64,000 nt of DNA from G020348185 sp964525045 (GTDB lineage Bacteria > Nitrospirota > Nitrospiria > Nitrospirales > UBA8639). The stretch's first letter is position 1. Each line of letters begins with the position of its first letter. Below are positions 1 through 8,690 of this stretch, in pieces. The translations under genes were made by a program, and so were the position numbers. Under the pieces are notes generated by a model, which saw nothing but the letters and a program-made list of their open reading frames with translations, ran no database searches and was not told the DNA's origin. The DNA lies in NCBI GenBank assembly GCA_964525045.1, contig CAZGFD010000015.1, positions 20,579 through 84,578 on the forward strand, in the 5' to 3' direction.

Positions 1-1408
1 CCTTCTGAACCCTGAGCCCTTGAACGACCGAAAAGTGGCTTCGGTCCAGACCATCAGCAATTCTCAAGATGGCGCTCAACTTTTCAACCGTTTTCCGTTG
101 CTTTTGCGATAAGGCTTTATACGAACGATGCCTGGTTCGAGGAATGGCGCGACGGTGATATCGTGCAACATTGGCCATAATTTCGATTTCCTCAGCGGAA
201 AAAGCCGCCAGGTCTCCCTGTGTAATCAAATAGTAACTGTGCTTGTGATGTTGTCGAACGTTAATGAGGTAGCCGACATCATGGAGAAGCGCCGCATATT
301 CCAGCCACTCCCGCTCCGGCTCCCCAAGGCCATGTAGCGCCTGTAATTGATCAAAGAGTGACAGGGCAAGCCTCGCCACATGGCAGGAGTGGTCTTCCGG
401 AAAACCACACCGTCGTCCCAATAAGATTACATGTCGCCGACGAACATTTGGAATTTCGTGCTCAGCACGAATCCCTTCCTTATGCCGGGCGATAAAGTCA
501 TAAATCACCCCTTCACGAATCGCTTTATCACTGATCGTCACCTCATCAAGTTTGGTGTGTTCTAACAGGCTTCTCAGAACAACTGACGCCGGGAGCAAGG
601 TATCCACCCGTTTCGGATCAAGTCCAGCAATCGTTAACCGCGAACTGAGGGACCGTTTTTTGAGTTGTCCCTCAACAGCTCGAATCTCTTTCAGGTCAAT
701 CTTTGCTAAATTGATCTGAGAAAGGGGCCGACCAGTACGTTCAAGGTGTATGATCTCAGCCAAATTTGCCGCCATTCCGGATGTCGCCACTATTTGATGA
801 AATGACTGAACTCTCGAATTCTTAAAGGTTGAAAAAAGATCCCGGCTTATCACATCTTCCATATTCTTGATCATGGCTTTCGGCGGTGGATCGTTTCGCA
901 AAAATTTATCGGCCAGCCTTATGGCCCCAAGTTTCAAGCTTTTGCCGAACAACATCTTCTCATGGGTACAGGCAATTAATTCGACAGATCCACCTCCCAC
1001 ATCTACGATCAGAGAAGGGGAATCCGGCAATTCCATACTATGGCGTATACCTAGATAAATCAGTCTGGCTTCTTCCTGTCCAGTAACGACCCGAACGCGA
1101 AGCCCGGTCTCTTTGAGAACCTTTTTGAGAAACTCTCCTCCATTTTTGGCTTCCCGAACCGCACTCGTAGCGGTCGCGACAATTCTTTCAAATCCCTTAT
1201 TCCGTGCAAGATAGGTATATCCACGAAGCACCTCGACACCCCGGACTATGGCATTATGTGGAAGCCGTCCACGAATGAATGTACCATTGCCTAACCGTGT
1301 CATATCTTTTAAGCGATCCAAGATTTTATACGAATTATCGGGCTCAACTTCGGCCAGAACCATATGAATCGAGTTGGTCCCTATATCGACAACAGCCAAC
1401 TTACTCAC
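1..1408 (-). CDS. ppx: Exopolyphosphatase / GppA-type phosphatase, 3' end cut by window edge
   Basis: Hydrolyses terminal phosphates of polyphosphate, or pppGpp; the two activities are hard to separate by sequence. About 469 codons are visible. The N-terminus has the sugar-kinase/Hsp70-fold phosphate motif VDIGTNSIHMVLAE, then VATATSAVREAKN and the second nucleotide/phosphate loop IVDVGGGSVELI; the C-terminal part carries an HD-type metal motif (ALLHDVGYLIN), as in long Ppx/GppA proteins of about 500 residues. The start is GTG at 1408 with AGGAG six bases upstream. The frame is open to base 1, so the last few dozen codons lie outside. It sits in the same island as ppk1 and pst, which favours a polyphosphate role (inference). 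Confidence 0.92.
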   Translation of the reverse strand, partial: MSKLAVVDIGTNSIHMVLAEVEPDNSYKILDRLKDMTRLGNGTFIRGRLPHNAIVRGVEVLRGYTYLARNKGFERIVATATSAVREAKNGGEFLKKVLKETGLRVRVVTGQEEARLIYLGIRHSMELPDSPSLIVDVGGGSVELIACTHEKMLFGKSLKLGAIRLADKFLRNDPPPKAMIKNMEDVISRDLFSTFKNSRVQSFHQIVATSGMAANLAEIIHLERTGRPLSQINLAKIDLKEIRAVEGQLKKRSLSSRLTIAGLDPKRVDTLLPASVVLRSLLEHTKLDEVTISDKAIREGVIYDFIARHKEGIRAEHEIPNVRRRHVILLGRRCGFPEDHSCHVARLALSLFDQLQALHGLGEPEREWLEYAALLHDVGYLINVRQHHKHSYYLITQGDLAAFSAEEIEIMANVARYHRRAIPRTRHRSYKALSQKQRKTVEKLSAILRIADGLDRSHFSVVQGLRVQK

Positions 1409-1517
1409 CGTGCGCTCCTAGGTCTGAGAACAGAACGTGATTCATAAAAAGCCTGAAGAAAAAGAAAAATAGCCAAAAGGGGGGAGTCAATTTACATGGG
1501 GTGCTTGAATAAGGTCA

Positions 1518-1893
1518 TCAACCCCTTAAACGATACCCTAGTGCCCAAACAGTTTCAATAGTGGGTGCATGTTCACCCAGACTTTTCATTTTTCGGCGTA
1601 GTTTCACAATGTGTGCATCAATGGTTCTTCCCCCCACATGAACGGCAGGCCCCCCAGACCCGCTCCAACAATTCATCTCGTTCAACCACTCGTCCAGGTT
1701 CGGACACTAAATGTTGAAGAATAGAAAACTCCTTTTTGGTCAATTTGACCGAACGAATCCCCGAATAGATCTCCCTGGTTCCCTCATCCAATCGAAATTC
1801 ACTCGCCTCGTTGTCGATCGGAACCGTTCGTATATTCACCATGAGGGAGGAATTATTCACGTTAGAGCCAGATGACGTGAGTGGATCGACCAT
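1518..1893 (-). pseudogene. OmpR/PhoB-type winged-helix DNA-binding protein, frameshifted
   Basis: The first frame gives a typical trans_reg_C domain (VKLTKKEFSILQHL, GRVVERDELLERVWG) and then runs into a stop. At a run of six G (about 1652-1657) the reading continues in another frame as PAVHVGGRTIDAHIVKLRRK and ETVWALGYRLRG, which are the recognition helix and C-terminal hairpin of the same fold, ending at TGA 1518-1520. One base too many in the G run explains the break. No receiver domain precedes it; the start is uncertain (ATG 1893, or TTG 1923 with no good ribosome site). It is either a pseudogene, a homopolymer sequencing error, or a frameshifting gene. Confidence 0.75.
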
Positions 1894-2005
1894 TTGCGAT
1901 TCTGACAGTCCATCATGGAACAACGGAGGCCGGTAATAAAAACAAAGGAATTCGCAATCGGCCTACAGTTCGTACTCCATCCGACCATTTCAGTTTTTTG
2001 GGGCC

Positions 2006-2041
2006 GGTCAGAAACAGCCTATAGAGCCGGAATTTCTGACC
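2006..2041. repeat. 9-bp perfect inverted repeat upstream of the winged-helix gene
   Basis: GGTCAGAAA at 2006-2014 is matched by TTTCTGACC at 2033-2041 with an 18-base spacer. It lies between hisN and the winged-helix gene, on the promoter side of the latter. No T run follows on either strand, so it does not read as a terminator; an operator or a stable RNA hairpin is possible. Confidence 0.5.
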
Positions 2042-2198
2042 TGTTAGAGGATTGTAAAATTATTGTTAATTATAGTGAGGTGTGGGCCAGGGGCTGAAAC
2101 AGGAGGCCTAAAATGAAATGAAGAATTTATCCCACTGAATGCCGTGGATAAAAAACCCAGAGCATGAACGGTCTGCAAGGTTGTTTCGGGATGACCAG

Positions 2199-3008
2199 TT
2201 ATATCTTGAACTGTATTTCCTTTGAGAGATACTTGACCAATTCCGGACTTCCGAATAAGGCATCGACTTTGCCTTTCGCTGCGGAGGGACGTATGAGAAC
2301 ACTTCCTCCTCCCTCCTCTATCAGGACTTGAGTCGCCATAATATCCCAGGGATTCAAGGTTGGATCCATCATTGCGCCCACTGCGCCACTGGCCACCAAC
2401 GAATGTCCGTAACAATCCGTATAGCCCCGCAGAGAGGGACAGAGCTCGAATAGACGATAATACGAATCCTCCATTTGCCCATTGGAAAACTGCAAAGGAT
2501 CTCCAACAGCGATAATCGCCTGTTCGGGTCGTATCGCGGGAGAGACGGCTAATCGCGTCTCGTTACACCAACTCCCCAATCCGCGAGCGGCGTAAAAGGT
2601 CTTGTTCAACGCTGGAAGGTGAATCACTCCCAGCAGAGCCTGATGATTGATCGTATCCTCAAGAGCCACAATCGTGCCGAATAGTGGAATCCCTTGAACA
2701 AAGGAACGGGTTCCATCAATTGGATCAACAGTCCATCGGAGAGAGGTTCCACTTCCATACAAACCGTGCTCTTCTCCGAGAATATCGATTTTGCCGAGGG
2801 AGGGATCCTTAGCCAAAACATCCCGGATCATTTCTTCAGCCTCTTGGTCGGCTCTGGTCACAGGCGATCCATCTTCCTTCGATTGAATTAAGAGATTCGG
2901 TTTTCGAAAGTAGGTCAAGATCGTTTCAACCGGAGCGGTCGCAGCCTTTTTCGCCCTTTCAAGTAAGCCTGCCAAATCCTGCTTAACCGGATTCGAGTCG
3001 TCCTTCAT
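2199..3008 (-). CDS. hisN: Histidinol-phosphatase, inositol-monophosphatase family
   Basis: A 269-residue cytoplasmic Mg-dependent phosphatase. The metal-binding motifs of the inositol monophosphatase fold are complete: GEEHG (near residue 97), DPIDGTRSFVQGIPLFG (about 115-131) and NPWDIMA (about 221-227). The sequence around the DPIDGT loop, with RSFVQGIPLFG, is the pattern seen in HisN-type histidinol-phosphate phosphatases, which dephosphorylate L-histidinol phosphate in histidine synthesis. Other members of the family act on inositol phosphate or 3'-phosphoadenosine phosphate, so the substrate is a family-level inference. ATG start at 3008. No other his gene is nearby. Confidence 0.82.
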   Translation of the reverse strand: MKDDSNPVKQDLAGLLERAKKAATAPVETILTYFRKPNLLIQSKEDGSPVTRADQEAEEMIRDVLAKDPSLGKIDILGEEHGLYGSGTSLRWTVDPIDGTRSFVQGIPLFGTIVALEDTINHQALLGVIHLPALNKTFYAARGLGSWCNETRLAVSPAIRPEQAIIAVGDPLQFSNGQMEDSYYRLFELCPSLRGYTDCYGHSLVASGAVGAMMDPTLNPWDIMATQVLIEEGGGSVLIRPSAAKGKVDALFGSPELVKYLSKEIQFKI

Positions 3009-3503
3009 GATTCATCCCATCGGTAAGTGGAAAAGTTAAGGGCCGGGGAACCCGGACTACCAAAAGTTTTTCGTATTCTTAACATACCTCACGATATGGA
3101 AAAATCGTTAGTCGCGCAACCTCTTCAGGACCTATACCCGTTTTTCCTGGCAGGGAATATATCCAAAAACTCACATGACATGCTTCTTGATTATAGTGAT
3201 AACCCAAAATAAAGAGAACTATGATTTTACCCTGGGTACACCTATCCGTAACTTGTTCGTCATTTATTAGGAGTAAAACATATTTCACTCATTTCATGAC
3301 TGGCAGGTCCCCGAATCATCAATTATGGCACCGACCCCCTTGTGCCTTTTTCATAACCCCGGGGACCTGTCTTTTCTGTCATCATTCATTCCACGGAATA
3401 TGACTTTTCAATTCTCTTTACGGCAGAATTTAATTCCTTGTTACGGGCAAGTAATCCGTTATTAACCCCTCCAACACCAATCTGAGGAAGGATTTCAGCA
3501 AAA
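3009..3503. other. Intergenic region between divergent hisN and a zinc-ribbon gene
   Basis: About 495 bases without a convincing gene. Short open frames here have no ribosome site and no family resemblance. The only clear structure is the nested inverted repeat at 3304-3369. Promoters for both divergent genes should lie here, but I could not pick out a good -35/-10 pair. Confidence 0.5.
3304..3369. repeat. Nested inverted repeat, REP-like element
   Basis: CAGGTCCCCG (3304-3313) is perfectly complementary to CGGGGACCTG (3360-3369). Inside it GGCAC and GTGCC form a second small hairpin around a C-rich loop. The layout of a long outer stem and an inner hairpin in an intergenic gap resembles REP/MITE-type elements. 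No other copy is obvious in this window. Confidence 0.5.
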
Positions 3504-3761
3504 ATGAATCCAAACAAAAAGGTACTCTTAGGATCATTGCCAACCTCCTGCCCTCGCTGTGAAGGGTTTATCGTTCCCGAACGCTTATGGGACGTGCAGG
3601 GAACCTGCGATCCTTTGTGGGTGTCAGCCATTCGTTGCACCAATTGTGGGTTCATCGTAGGGGCACATCCCCCACACTCCACATACAAGCGGCCTCAGCG
3701 CCGTCCGCGCCGTCATACGTCTCAGCAGGTTATTCCAGTTCGGGCCGAACCGGATACATGA
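3504..3761 (+). CDS. Small zinc-ribbon protein
   Basis: An 85-residue protein of unknown function. Two CxxC knuckles, SCPRCEG near residue 15 and RCTNCG near residue 44, would bind one zinc ion. The C-terminal half is rich in Arg and Pro (RPQRRPRRH), suggesting nucleic-acid contact (inference). ATG start at 3504, with GAGGAAGG about 12 bases upstream, a rather distant ribosome site. It resembles the zinc-ribbon protein at 41100-41303, which starts with CPRCKG and has a second knuckle at similar spacing. Confidence 0.65.
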   Translation: MNPNKKVLLGSLPTSCPRCEGFIVPERLWDVQGTCDPLWVSAIRCTNCGFIVGAHPPHSTYKRPQRRPRRHTSQQVIPVRAEPDT

Positions 3762-3987
3762 TCCTGGAGAGGGAGGATGAATTGGGAAATACGATATACC
3801 CACACCTTTTTCTGGAGGATCAGATAAACTCCTTTGGTCTCCCCAATGTTGTCCTCCCAAGGCAACAGACGACAACCCAGATTCTACCCCGAAATTCCCT
3901 GACCCAGAGTAATATTCCAGAAAAGTCCAAAAAAAAACCCCCTTTAAAGCGTAGAAGTTCTGGATATTCAAAGTAAGGAAGTTAGGT

Positions 3988-4180
3988 ATGGACATTCGTG
4001 AGCAAGTCAATGAGGTCATTATTGGAATCATCACCAGAAAAATTTTTAGAAACGTTTGATGGATTTTATGGTGGGAATGTGGTCATGTATGAAAATGGCT
4101 TGAATGATAAAACTGACAACGCCACAATGAGAGCCCATAAGGCACGGTTTTTAGCCGGTATTAAATTTACCAAAACTTAA
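3988..4180 (+). pseudogene. SnoaL/NTF2-like protein, broken by frameshifts
   Basis: An ATG at 3988 with AAGGAAGT upstream opens MDIREQVNEVI, the usual beginning of small SnoaL-like proteins. The frame then stops after about 20 codons. Continuing in another frame, residues KFLETFDGFYGGNVVMYENG and RAHKARFLAGIK match the next part of the same fold (alpha helix, then the beta strand with VVMYENG). The expected C-terminal half of the cone-shaped domain is missing; the frame ends after FTKT. At least one frameshift and a C-terminal truncation make function unlikely. The 3762-3987 stretch before it holds no clear gene. Confidence 0.7.
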
Positions 4181-4621
4181 AGTAATAATTTAATTTTGTA
4201 ATATTACCAGTATGGTATTTAGATAAAAGTTCTTATATTTCCGGATTCACCAATCCGTTATAGACCGCATTTTGCTCATTTCACCTATTATTTAGACTGC
4301 CCCCCCCTTTTGTTTCAGCCAATGATAAATCTCAAACTTAGATTGATAAAAATGAAAAAATTTCACACTTTTTTCTTAAATTGATGTGCTACGGTGACAG
4401 TTTCGTATTAAAAATACTATTTTTCTTGGGAGAATGCCCATATTGAAAAGACCCAATCCGCTTTTACAATAACACCCCACATTGACCGAATATTCAACGA
4501 CGGGATGGGGGAGATAATACATGCTGGTACCTTTTGGTCCTTTCCTCTAGTAATCTTGGAGTTACCCTTATAAGATATCCCTCTTTAGCATTGACTGGAT
4601 TCCGGAAGATTCCAAAAGCAC
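4181..4621. other. AT-rich intergenic region before the CYTH-CHAD gene
   Basis: About 440 bases, low in GC, with one run of eight C near 4301. I see no gene, tRNA or strong terminator hairpin. A promoter for the CYTH-CHAD gene and ppk1 should be here, but no convincing hexamer pair was found. Confidence 0.45.
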
Positions 4622-6067
4622 ATGACTTGCAGGGAGACATTAGAAAGAGAGATCAAACTTCGGACCTCTCCGGGATTCCGATTTCCCGAGTTTCCTGGCC
4701 ACCGCCTTCCCCGGCGGGTATTTACGTCTACGTATTTTGATACAAAGCGATACGCCTTAGGTCGCTTAGGGATAACCCTTCGCCGGCGAACGGAACAGAA
4801 TAAAACAAAATGGCAATTAAAATTACCAAAGGCGTCTTCTCGTTTGGAATTGGAAATACCCGGAAACCCGGGAACCATTCCATCTGATTTTCGTGATCTC
4901 CTATTTGCACTACTTCGAGAAGAAGAACCCACGTCGATCGGAAAACTTCGAACTGATCGTTACGGTTTTCAAGTTCATCAAAATGGAAAAATCCTGGCCG
5001 AAATAACTCAAGACTCTGTTGCATTGTTAGATGGTCGCCAAATCAAACGTCGATTTTTCGAAACCGAAATTGAATTAATCGATGGAAATGAAAAAGACCT
5101 TATCCAGATAAAAGATACTTTAACAAAGGCCGGAGCCTTCGAAGGAGATTCCCGTCCTAAAGTCTTTCAAGCGTTAGACCAGGATTTTCCTGAGCCTCCG
5201 CCGATCGTTGATCCTTCTGCTCATCCCATCAGCCATTTGAAGGCGATTCTCAAACGACAAGTCAGAGAAATCCTGGTCCATGACCCGGGAACCCGTTTAG
5301 GAACAGATCCGGAAGACCTTCATCAAATGCGGGTCGCCACCCGCCGTTTTCGCGCACTTCTTCGTACGGGTCATGTTTTCCTCGACCCGGAATGGACGAA
5401 TCTGCTTCGTCGAGAAATCGGTTGGTTGGGAGGGACTCTTGGAACAGTACGAGACTACGATGTCCTCCTTGCTGACCTCCAACAGGAAATCGGCATCCTA
5501 AGCCCAAAGGAGCAAAAAGCATTCCAGTATTTACTTAACCGACTGAACACACAAAGAGAAATGGCCCGTTCCAAAATGTTGGAGGCGTTGCGAAGTCCTC
5601 GATTTCTCATGCTCTTGAATCAATTGGAACATGCCGCTGACTTTCCCGAAAGCGTATTCACCGATGTCACCCTTCAAGAGATTTCAGCAAAGCAATTTAA
5701 GAAATTGTGTCGAAGCGTTGCCAAATGGGATAAAAACTGTTCCAATGAGGAGCTCCACCGGATTCGAATTCGTGCAAAACGCGCACGGTATGCTGCTGAA
5801 CTGGCTGAACATTCCATGGGAAAACCGGCTTCGCAGTTCATTCGTCAAATCAAAAAATTTCAGGATCTTTTAGGCAGTCATCAGGACTCGGTGATGACTG
5901 AACAGCGCTTACGGGAACTTCTTCGTTCCTCGAAGAGTGTAAGTGCCGGATTTTCCGTCGGCCGGATTGTTGAGCGCCTGCGAACAAAACGGGTATTCGC
6001 CCGAGACCGATTTTCCCCCTGCTGGAGAAAAGTAAGGAAACGGGGTAAAGCGGCCTGGGGCCATTAA
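4622..6067 (+). CDS. CYTH and CHAD domain protein
   Basis: A 481-residue cytoplasmic protein. The N-terminal CYTH domain (about 5-190) begins with the signature EREIKL and has the alternating charged strands of triphosphate tunnel enzymes (TLRRRTEQNKTKWQLKL, FFETEIELIDG). The C-terminal CHAD domain (about 205-480) is helical and rich in conserved basic residues and histidines (DLHQMRVATRRFRALLR, ELHRIRIRAKRARYAAEL). CHAD binds polyphosphate; CYTH domains hydrolyse triphosphate or polyphosphate. The gene is 30 bp upstream of ppk1 on the same strand, so a joint role in polyphosphate handling is strongly suggested. Confidence 0.93.
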   Translation: MTCRETLEREIKLRTSPGFRFPEFPGHRLPRRVFTSTYFDTKRYALGRLGITLRRRTEQNKTKWQLKLPKASSRLELEIPGNPGTIPSDFRDLLFALLREEEPTSIGKLRTDRYGFQVHQNGKILAEITQDSVALLDGRQIKRRFFETEIELIDGNEKDLIQIKDTLTKAGAFEGDSRPKVFQALDQDFPEPPPIVDPSAHPISHLKAILKRQVREILVHDPGTRLGTDPEDLHQMRVATRRFRALLRTGHVFLDPEWTNLLRREIGWLGGTLGTVRDYDVLLADLQQEIGILSPKEQKAFQYLLNRLNTQREMARSKMLEALRSPRFLMLLNQLEHAADFPESVFTDVTLQEISAKQFKKLCRSVAKWDKNCSNEELHRIRIRAKRARYAAELAEHSMGKPASQFIRQIKKFQDLLGSHQDSVMTEQRLRELLRSSKSVSAGFSVGRIVERLRTKRVFARDRFSPCWRKVRKRGKAAWGH

Positions 6068-6097
6068 TACATCTTAGTTTTGTGGTAATATTTCCCT

Positions 6098-8245
6098 ATG
6101 ACAGACATCGACCTCCAGGATCCCAGCTTGTATATCAACCGGGAATTGAGTTGGCTTCAATTCAATAGCCGGGTTTTGGAGGAAGCCGAAGATCCCGCTC
6201 AACCCCTCCTGGAACGGGTAAAATTTCTTGCGATATTTTTCAGTAACCTGGACGAATTTTTCATGATCCGGATTTCCGGCCTCCGTGAACAACTCGCCAG
6301 CGGGGTGGTGGAGACCTCCCCCGACGGGATGATGCCCTCTGATCAGCTGACCGCCATTCGTCAGGAATTGCATAATCAACTGGGCCGGGCCATTGATTGT
6401 TGGCATAGGGAATTATTGCCCGCTCTGGATTCCGAGGATATTCGCCTTTTTTCCTACGATCTGCTCAAGCCAAACCATCGAGAGGCCCTTCGCCGCTATT
6501 TCCTTCGAGAAGTCTTTCCCGCGTTGACCCCATTGGCCTTTGACCCGGCCCACCCGTTCCCTCACATCTCGAACCTGACGTTGAACTTAGCTGTCGTGGC
6601 TCACGATCCCGAGCGAGGAGAATGCTTTGCAAGGGTGAAGGTGCCAAACAATATTCCGCGCCTCATCAGAATTCCCACGGCTGAGGATTCTGTGGATACT
6701 GAGTCTGACCCTCTGACGGTGGCGAAGGATAATCATTTCGTTTGGCTTGAAGACATCATAGCTGACAATTTAGATCTTCTTTTTCCCGGATTAACCATAA
6801 AAGCCGCATATCTCTTTCGAATTACACGTGACGCGGACCTGGAAATTGAAGAAGACGAGGCGGCAGACCTGCTCTCGACCATCGAAGAACAAGTTGATCT
6901 TCGCCACTTCGGCTCGGTCATTCGCCTTGAATTGGAACAAAAGACCCCTGATAGCATTCGGGATATACTCGTTCGCAATCTCAATCTCGCCTCCTATCAG
7001 GTTTATTCCTATGATCTCCCAATGGGTTTATCCAGCATCATTGAGCTCTGTAGTATTGACAAACCCGAATTAAAATATCCTCCGTTTCTTCCGGCCACGC
7101 CTCCCCGCCTGGCAAAAAAAGAAAGTTTATTCTCCGCCCTTCGTCATGACGACCTGTTACTTCACCATCCCTATGACACTTTTCAACCGGTGGTTGATTT
7201 TATCCGTGAGGCTGCGGCCGACCCCAATGTCCTGGCCATCAAACAAACCCTGTATCGGGTGGGCTCGAACTCTCCGATCGTCGAAGCGTTAATGGAAGCA
7301 CGACAAAACGGAAAACAGGTGGCCGTACTGTTGGAACTCAAAGCGCGATTTGATGAAGAAAACAACATTGAGTGGGCCCGGAAACTAGAAGATGAAGGGG
7401 TTCATGTGGTGTATGGGGTCTTGGGTCTCAAAACGCACGCGAAATTGTGCATGGTTGTCCGGCGGAATGAGGACGGTATTCACCGCTACCTCCACTTGGG
7501 AACAGGGAATTACAATCCGATCACCAGCCGCATCTATACGGATTTCGGGTTCTTAACCGCTGATCCGGCCATGGGACGAGATGTCTCCGATCTCTTCAAC
7601 GCGCTGACCGGGTATTCTCGAAAAGTCTCTTATCATAAATTGCTGGTAGCCCCTCATGGTTTACGTGAACAAATCATTAGTCGAATTGATCGCGAAATCA
7701 GTCGGCAGCGTTCACATGGAGACGGCTACCTGGCCTTTAAGCTCAATGCCTTATCCGATCATGCCTGCATTAGTGCGTTGTATCGGGCTTCTCAAGCCGG
7801 GGTAAAAATCGATTTGCTGATTCGAGGGATTTGCTGCTTGAGACCGGGCATTCCTCAGGTTAGCGATACTATTACCGTTTCCTCGATCGTCGGACGGTTT
7901 CTTGAACATTCCCGAATGTATTATTTTCATAACGGTGGCGAAGAAGAGTTGTACCTTGGAAGCGCCGACCTCATGCCCAGGAACTTGGACGGACGGGTGG
8001 AGGTATTATTTCCCATAGAGAACCAGAATATTCGCGAGCATCTTCTCCACAGCTTTCTTCAGGTGCAACTTCGCGATAACGTCAAGGCTCGACAATTATA
8101 CCCGGATGGAAGTTATCAAAAGTGTTCAGCGGAAACTGACCACCAACAATTTAATTCTCAGGAGTGGTTGTTGAATCATTGGAAAGATCGAACGAGGGCT
8201 GACCAGGGCGAAAAACTGGGGAGAGCTACTCTCTCAAACAAATAA
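6098..8245 (+). CDS. ppk1: Polyphosphate kinase 1
   Basis: Reversible transfer of the ATP gamma phosphate onto polyphosphate. 715 residues, the normal length. Domains in order: N-terminal helical domain (LYINRELSWLQFNSRVLEEA), head domain, then two PLD-like catalytic domains. The phosphorylated histidine is H466 in YLHLGTGNYNP, and the second conserved histidine is H611 in FHNGGEEELYLGSADLMPRNLDGRVEV. ATG start at 6098; the ribosome site is weak. It follows the CYTH-CHAD gene closely and is probably cotranscribed with it. Confidence 0.97.
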   Translation: MTDIDLQDPSLYINRELSWLQFNSRVLEEAEDPAQPLLERVKFLAIFFSNLDEFFMIRISGLREQLASGVVETSPDGMMPSDQLTAIRQELHNQLGRAIDCWHRELLPALDSEDIRLFSYDLLKPNHREALRRYFLREVFPALTPLAFDPAHPFPHISNLTLNLAVVAHDPERGECFARVKVPNNIPRLIRIPTAEDSVDTESDPLTVAKDNHFVWLEDIIADNLDLLFPGLTIKAAYLFRITRDADLEIEEDEAADLLSTIEEQVDLRHFGSVIRLELEQKTPDSIRDILVRNLNLASYQVYSYDLPMGLSSIIELCSIDKPELKYPPFLPATPPRLAKKESLFSALRHDDLLLHHPYDTFQPVVDFIREAAADPNVLAIKQTLYRVGSNSPIVEALMEARQNGKQVAVLLELKARFDEENNIEWARKLEDEGVHVVYGVLGLKTHAKLCMVVRRNEDGIHRYLHLGTGNYNPITSRIYTDFGFLTADPAMGRDVSDLFNALTGYSRKVSYHKLLVAPHGLREQIISRIDREISRQRSHGDGYLAFKLNALSDHACISALYRASQAGVKIDLLIRGICCLRPGIPQVSDTITVSSIVGRFLEHSRMYYFHNGGEEELYLGSADLMPRNLDGRVEVLFPIENQNIREHLLHSFLQVQLRDNVKARQLYPDGSYQKCSAETDHQQFNSQEWLLNHWKDRTRADQGEKLGRATLSNK

Positions 8246-8299
8246 TATCGAATAAAGCATCAAACCCTCCCAACCCTTCCACCTAGGCACCGTTTCTCC

Positions 8300-8509
8300 T
8301 CAACGTTTCTTGCCAAGATGAATGTCTTGGGGATTTTTATGGATTTCATGTAATCTTTGTCCATTGGCATCCCTAGACTGAGGGGAGTTATCCCTCAACC
8401 AGACGTAATGGAACCGACTGGAATGACCGTCATCCCATATTACATCTAGGGATCGTGAGCCTTCAGTGATCTTGCTAATTGAGGGAGACGATAGGTTTAA
8501 TTTGGACAT
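8300..8509 (-). pseudogene. N-terminal fragment of a gamma-butyrobetaine-hydroxylase-like dioxygenase
   Basis: About 69 residues. The segment LDVIWDDGHSSRFHYVWLRDNSP and the following NGQRLHEI match the small N-terminal domain (GBBH-like, DUF971) that precedes the TauD-type iron/2-oxoglutarate dioxygenase domain. That catalytic domain, with its HxD...H iron ligands, is absent: the frame stops after HLGKKR. It is therefore a truncated gene, or an unusual stand-alone DUF971 protein. ATG at 8509; a Pho-box-like site lies 90 bp upstream. Confidence 0.6.
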
Positions 8510-8598
8510 AATCAAATTCCATTATTCCTATAAAAATATTCCGATGCTGCAATCCTCTGTATATTAAACCTCTCACATTTCAAAACAACCACCAACAA

Positions 8599-8615
8599 GT
8601 TACCTATCGGTTAAT
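8599..8615 (-). promoter_or_regulatory. Candidate Pho box
   Basis: Read on the minus strand: TTAACC-GATAG-GTAACT, two half sites 11 bp apart. It closely matches the site at 15694-15710 upstream of pstS, including the neighbouring AAAA. It points at the truncated dioxygenase gene at 8300-8509 and lies just downstream of phoU. Confidence 0.5.
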
Positions 8616-8690
8616 TTTGAGGTGTTTGGGTGGAAAAAAGGAAACCGAAAGGAAAAGGGAGTATCTAGGCGGGGGAAAATCGTAAATTCT

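Noticed and set aside
2044..2415. 123-codon minus-strand frame overlapping the end of hisN
   Set aside because: Ser/Arg/Gly-rich shadow without ribosome site; hisN is intact in its own frame.
3327..3345. TGGCAC...TTG resembling a sigma-54 promoter
   Set aside because: The spacing between the two blocks is eight bases instead of five, and the bases belong to the nested hairpin.
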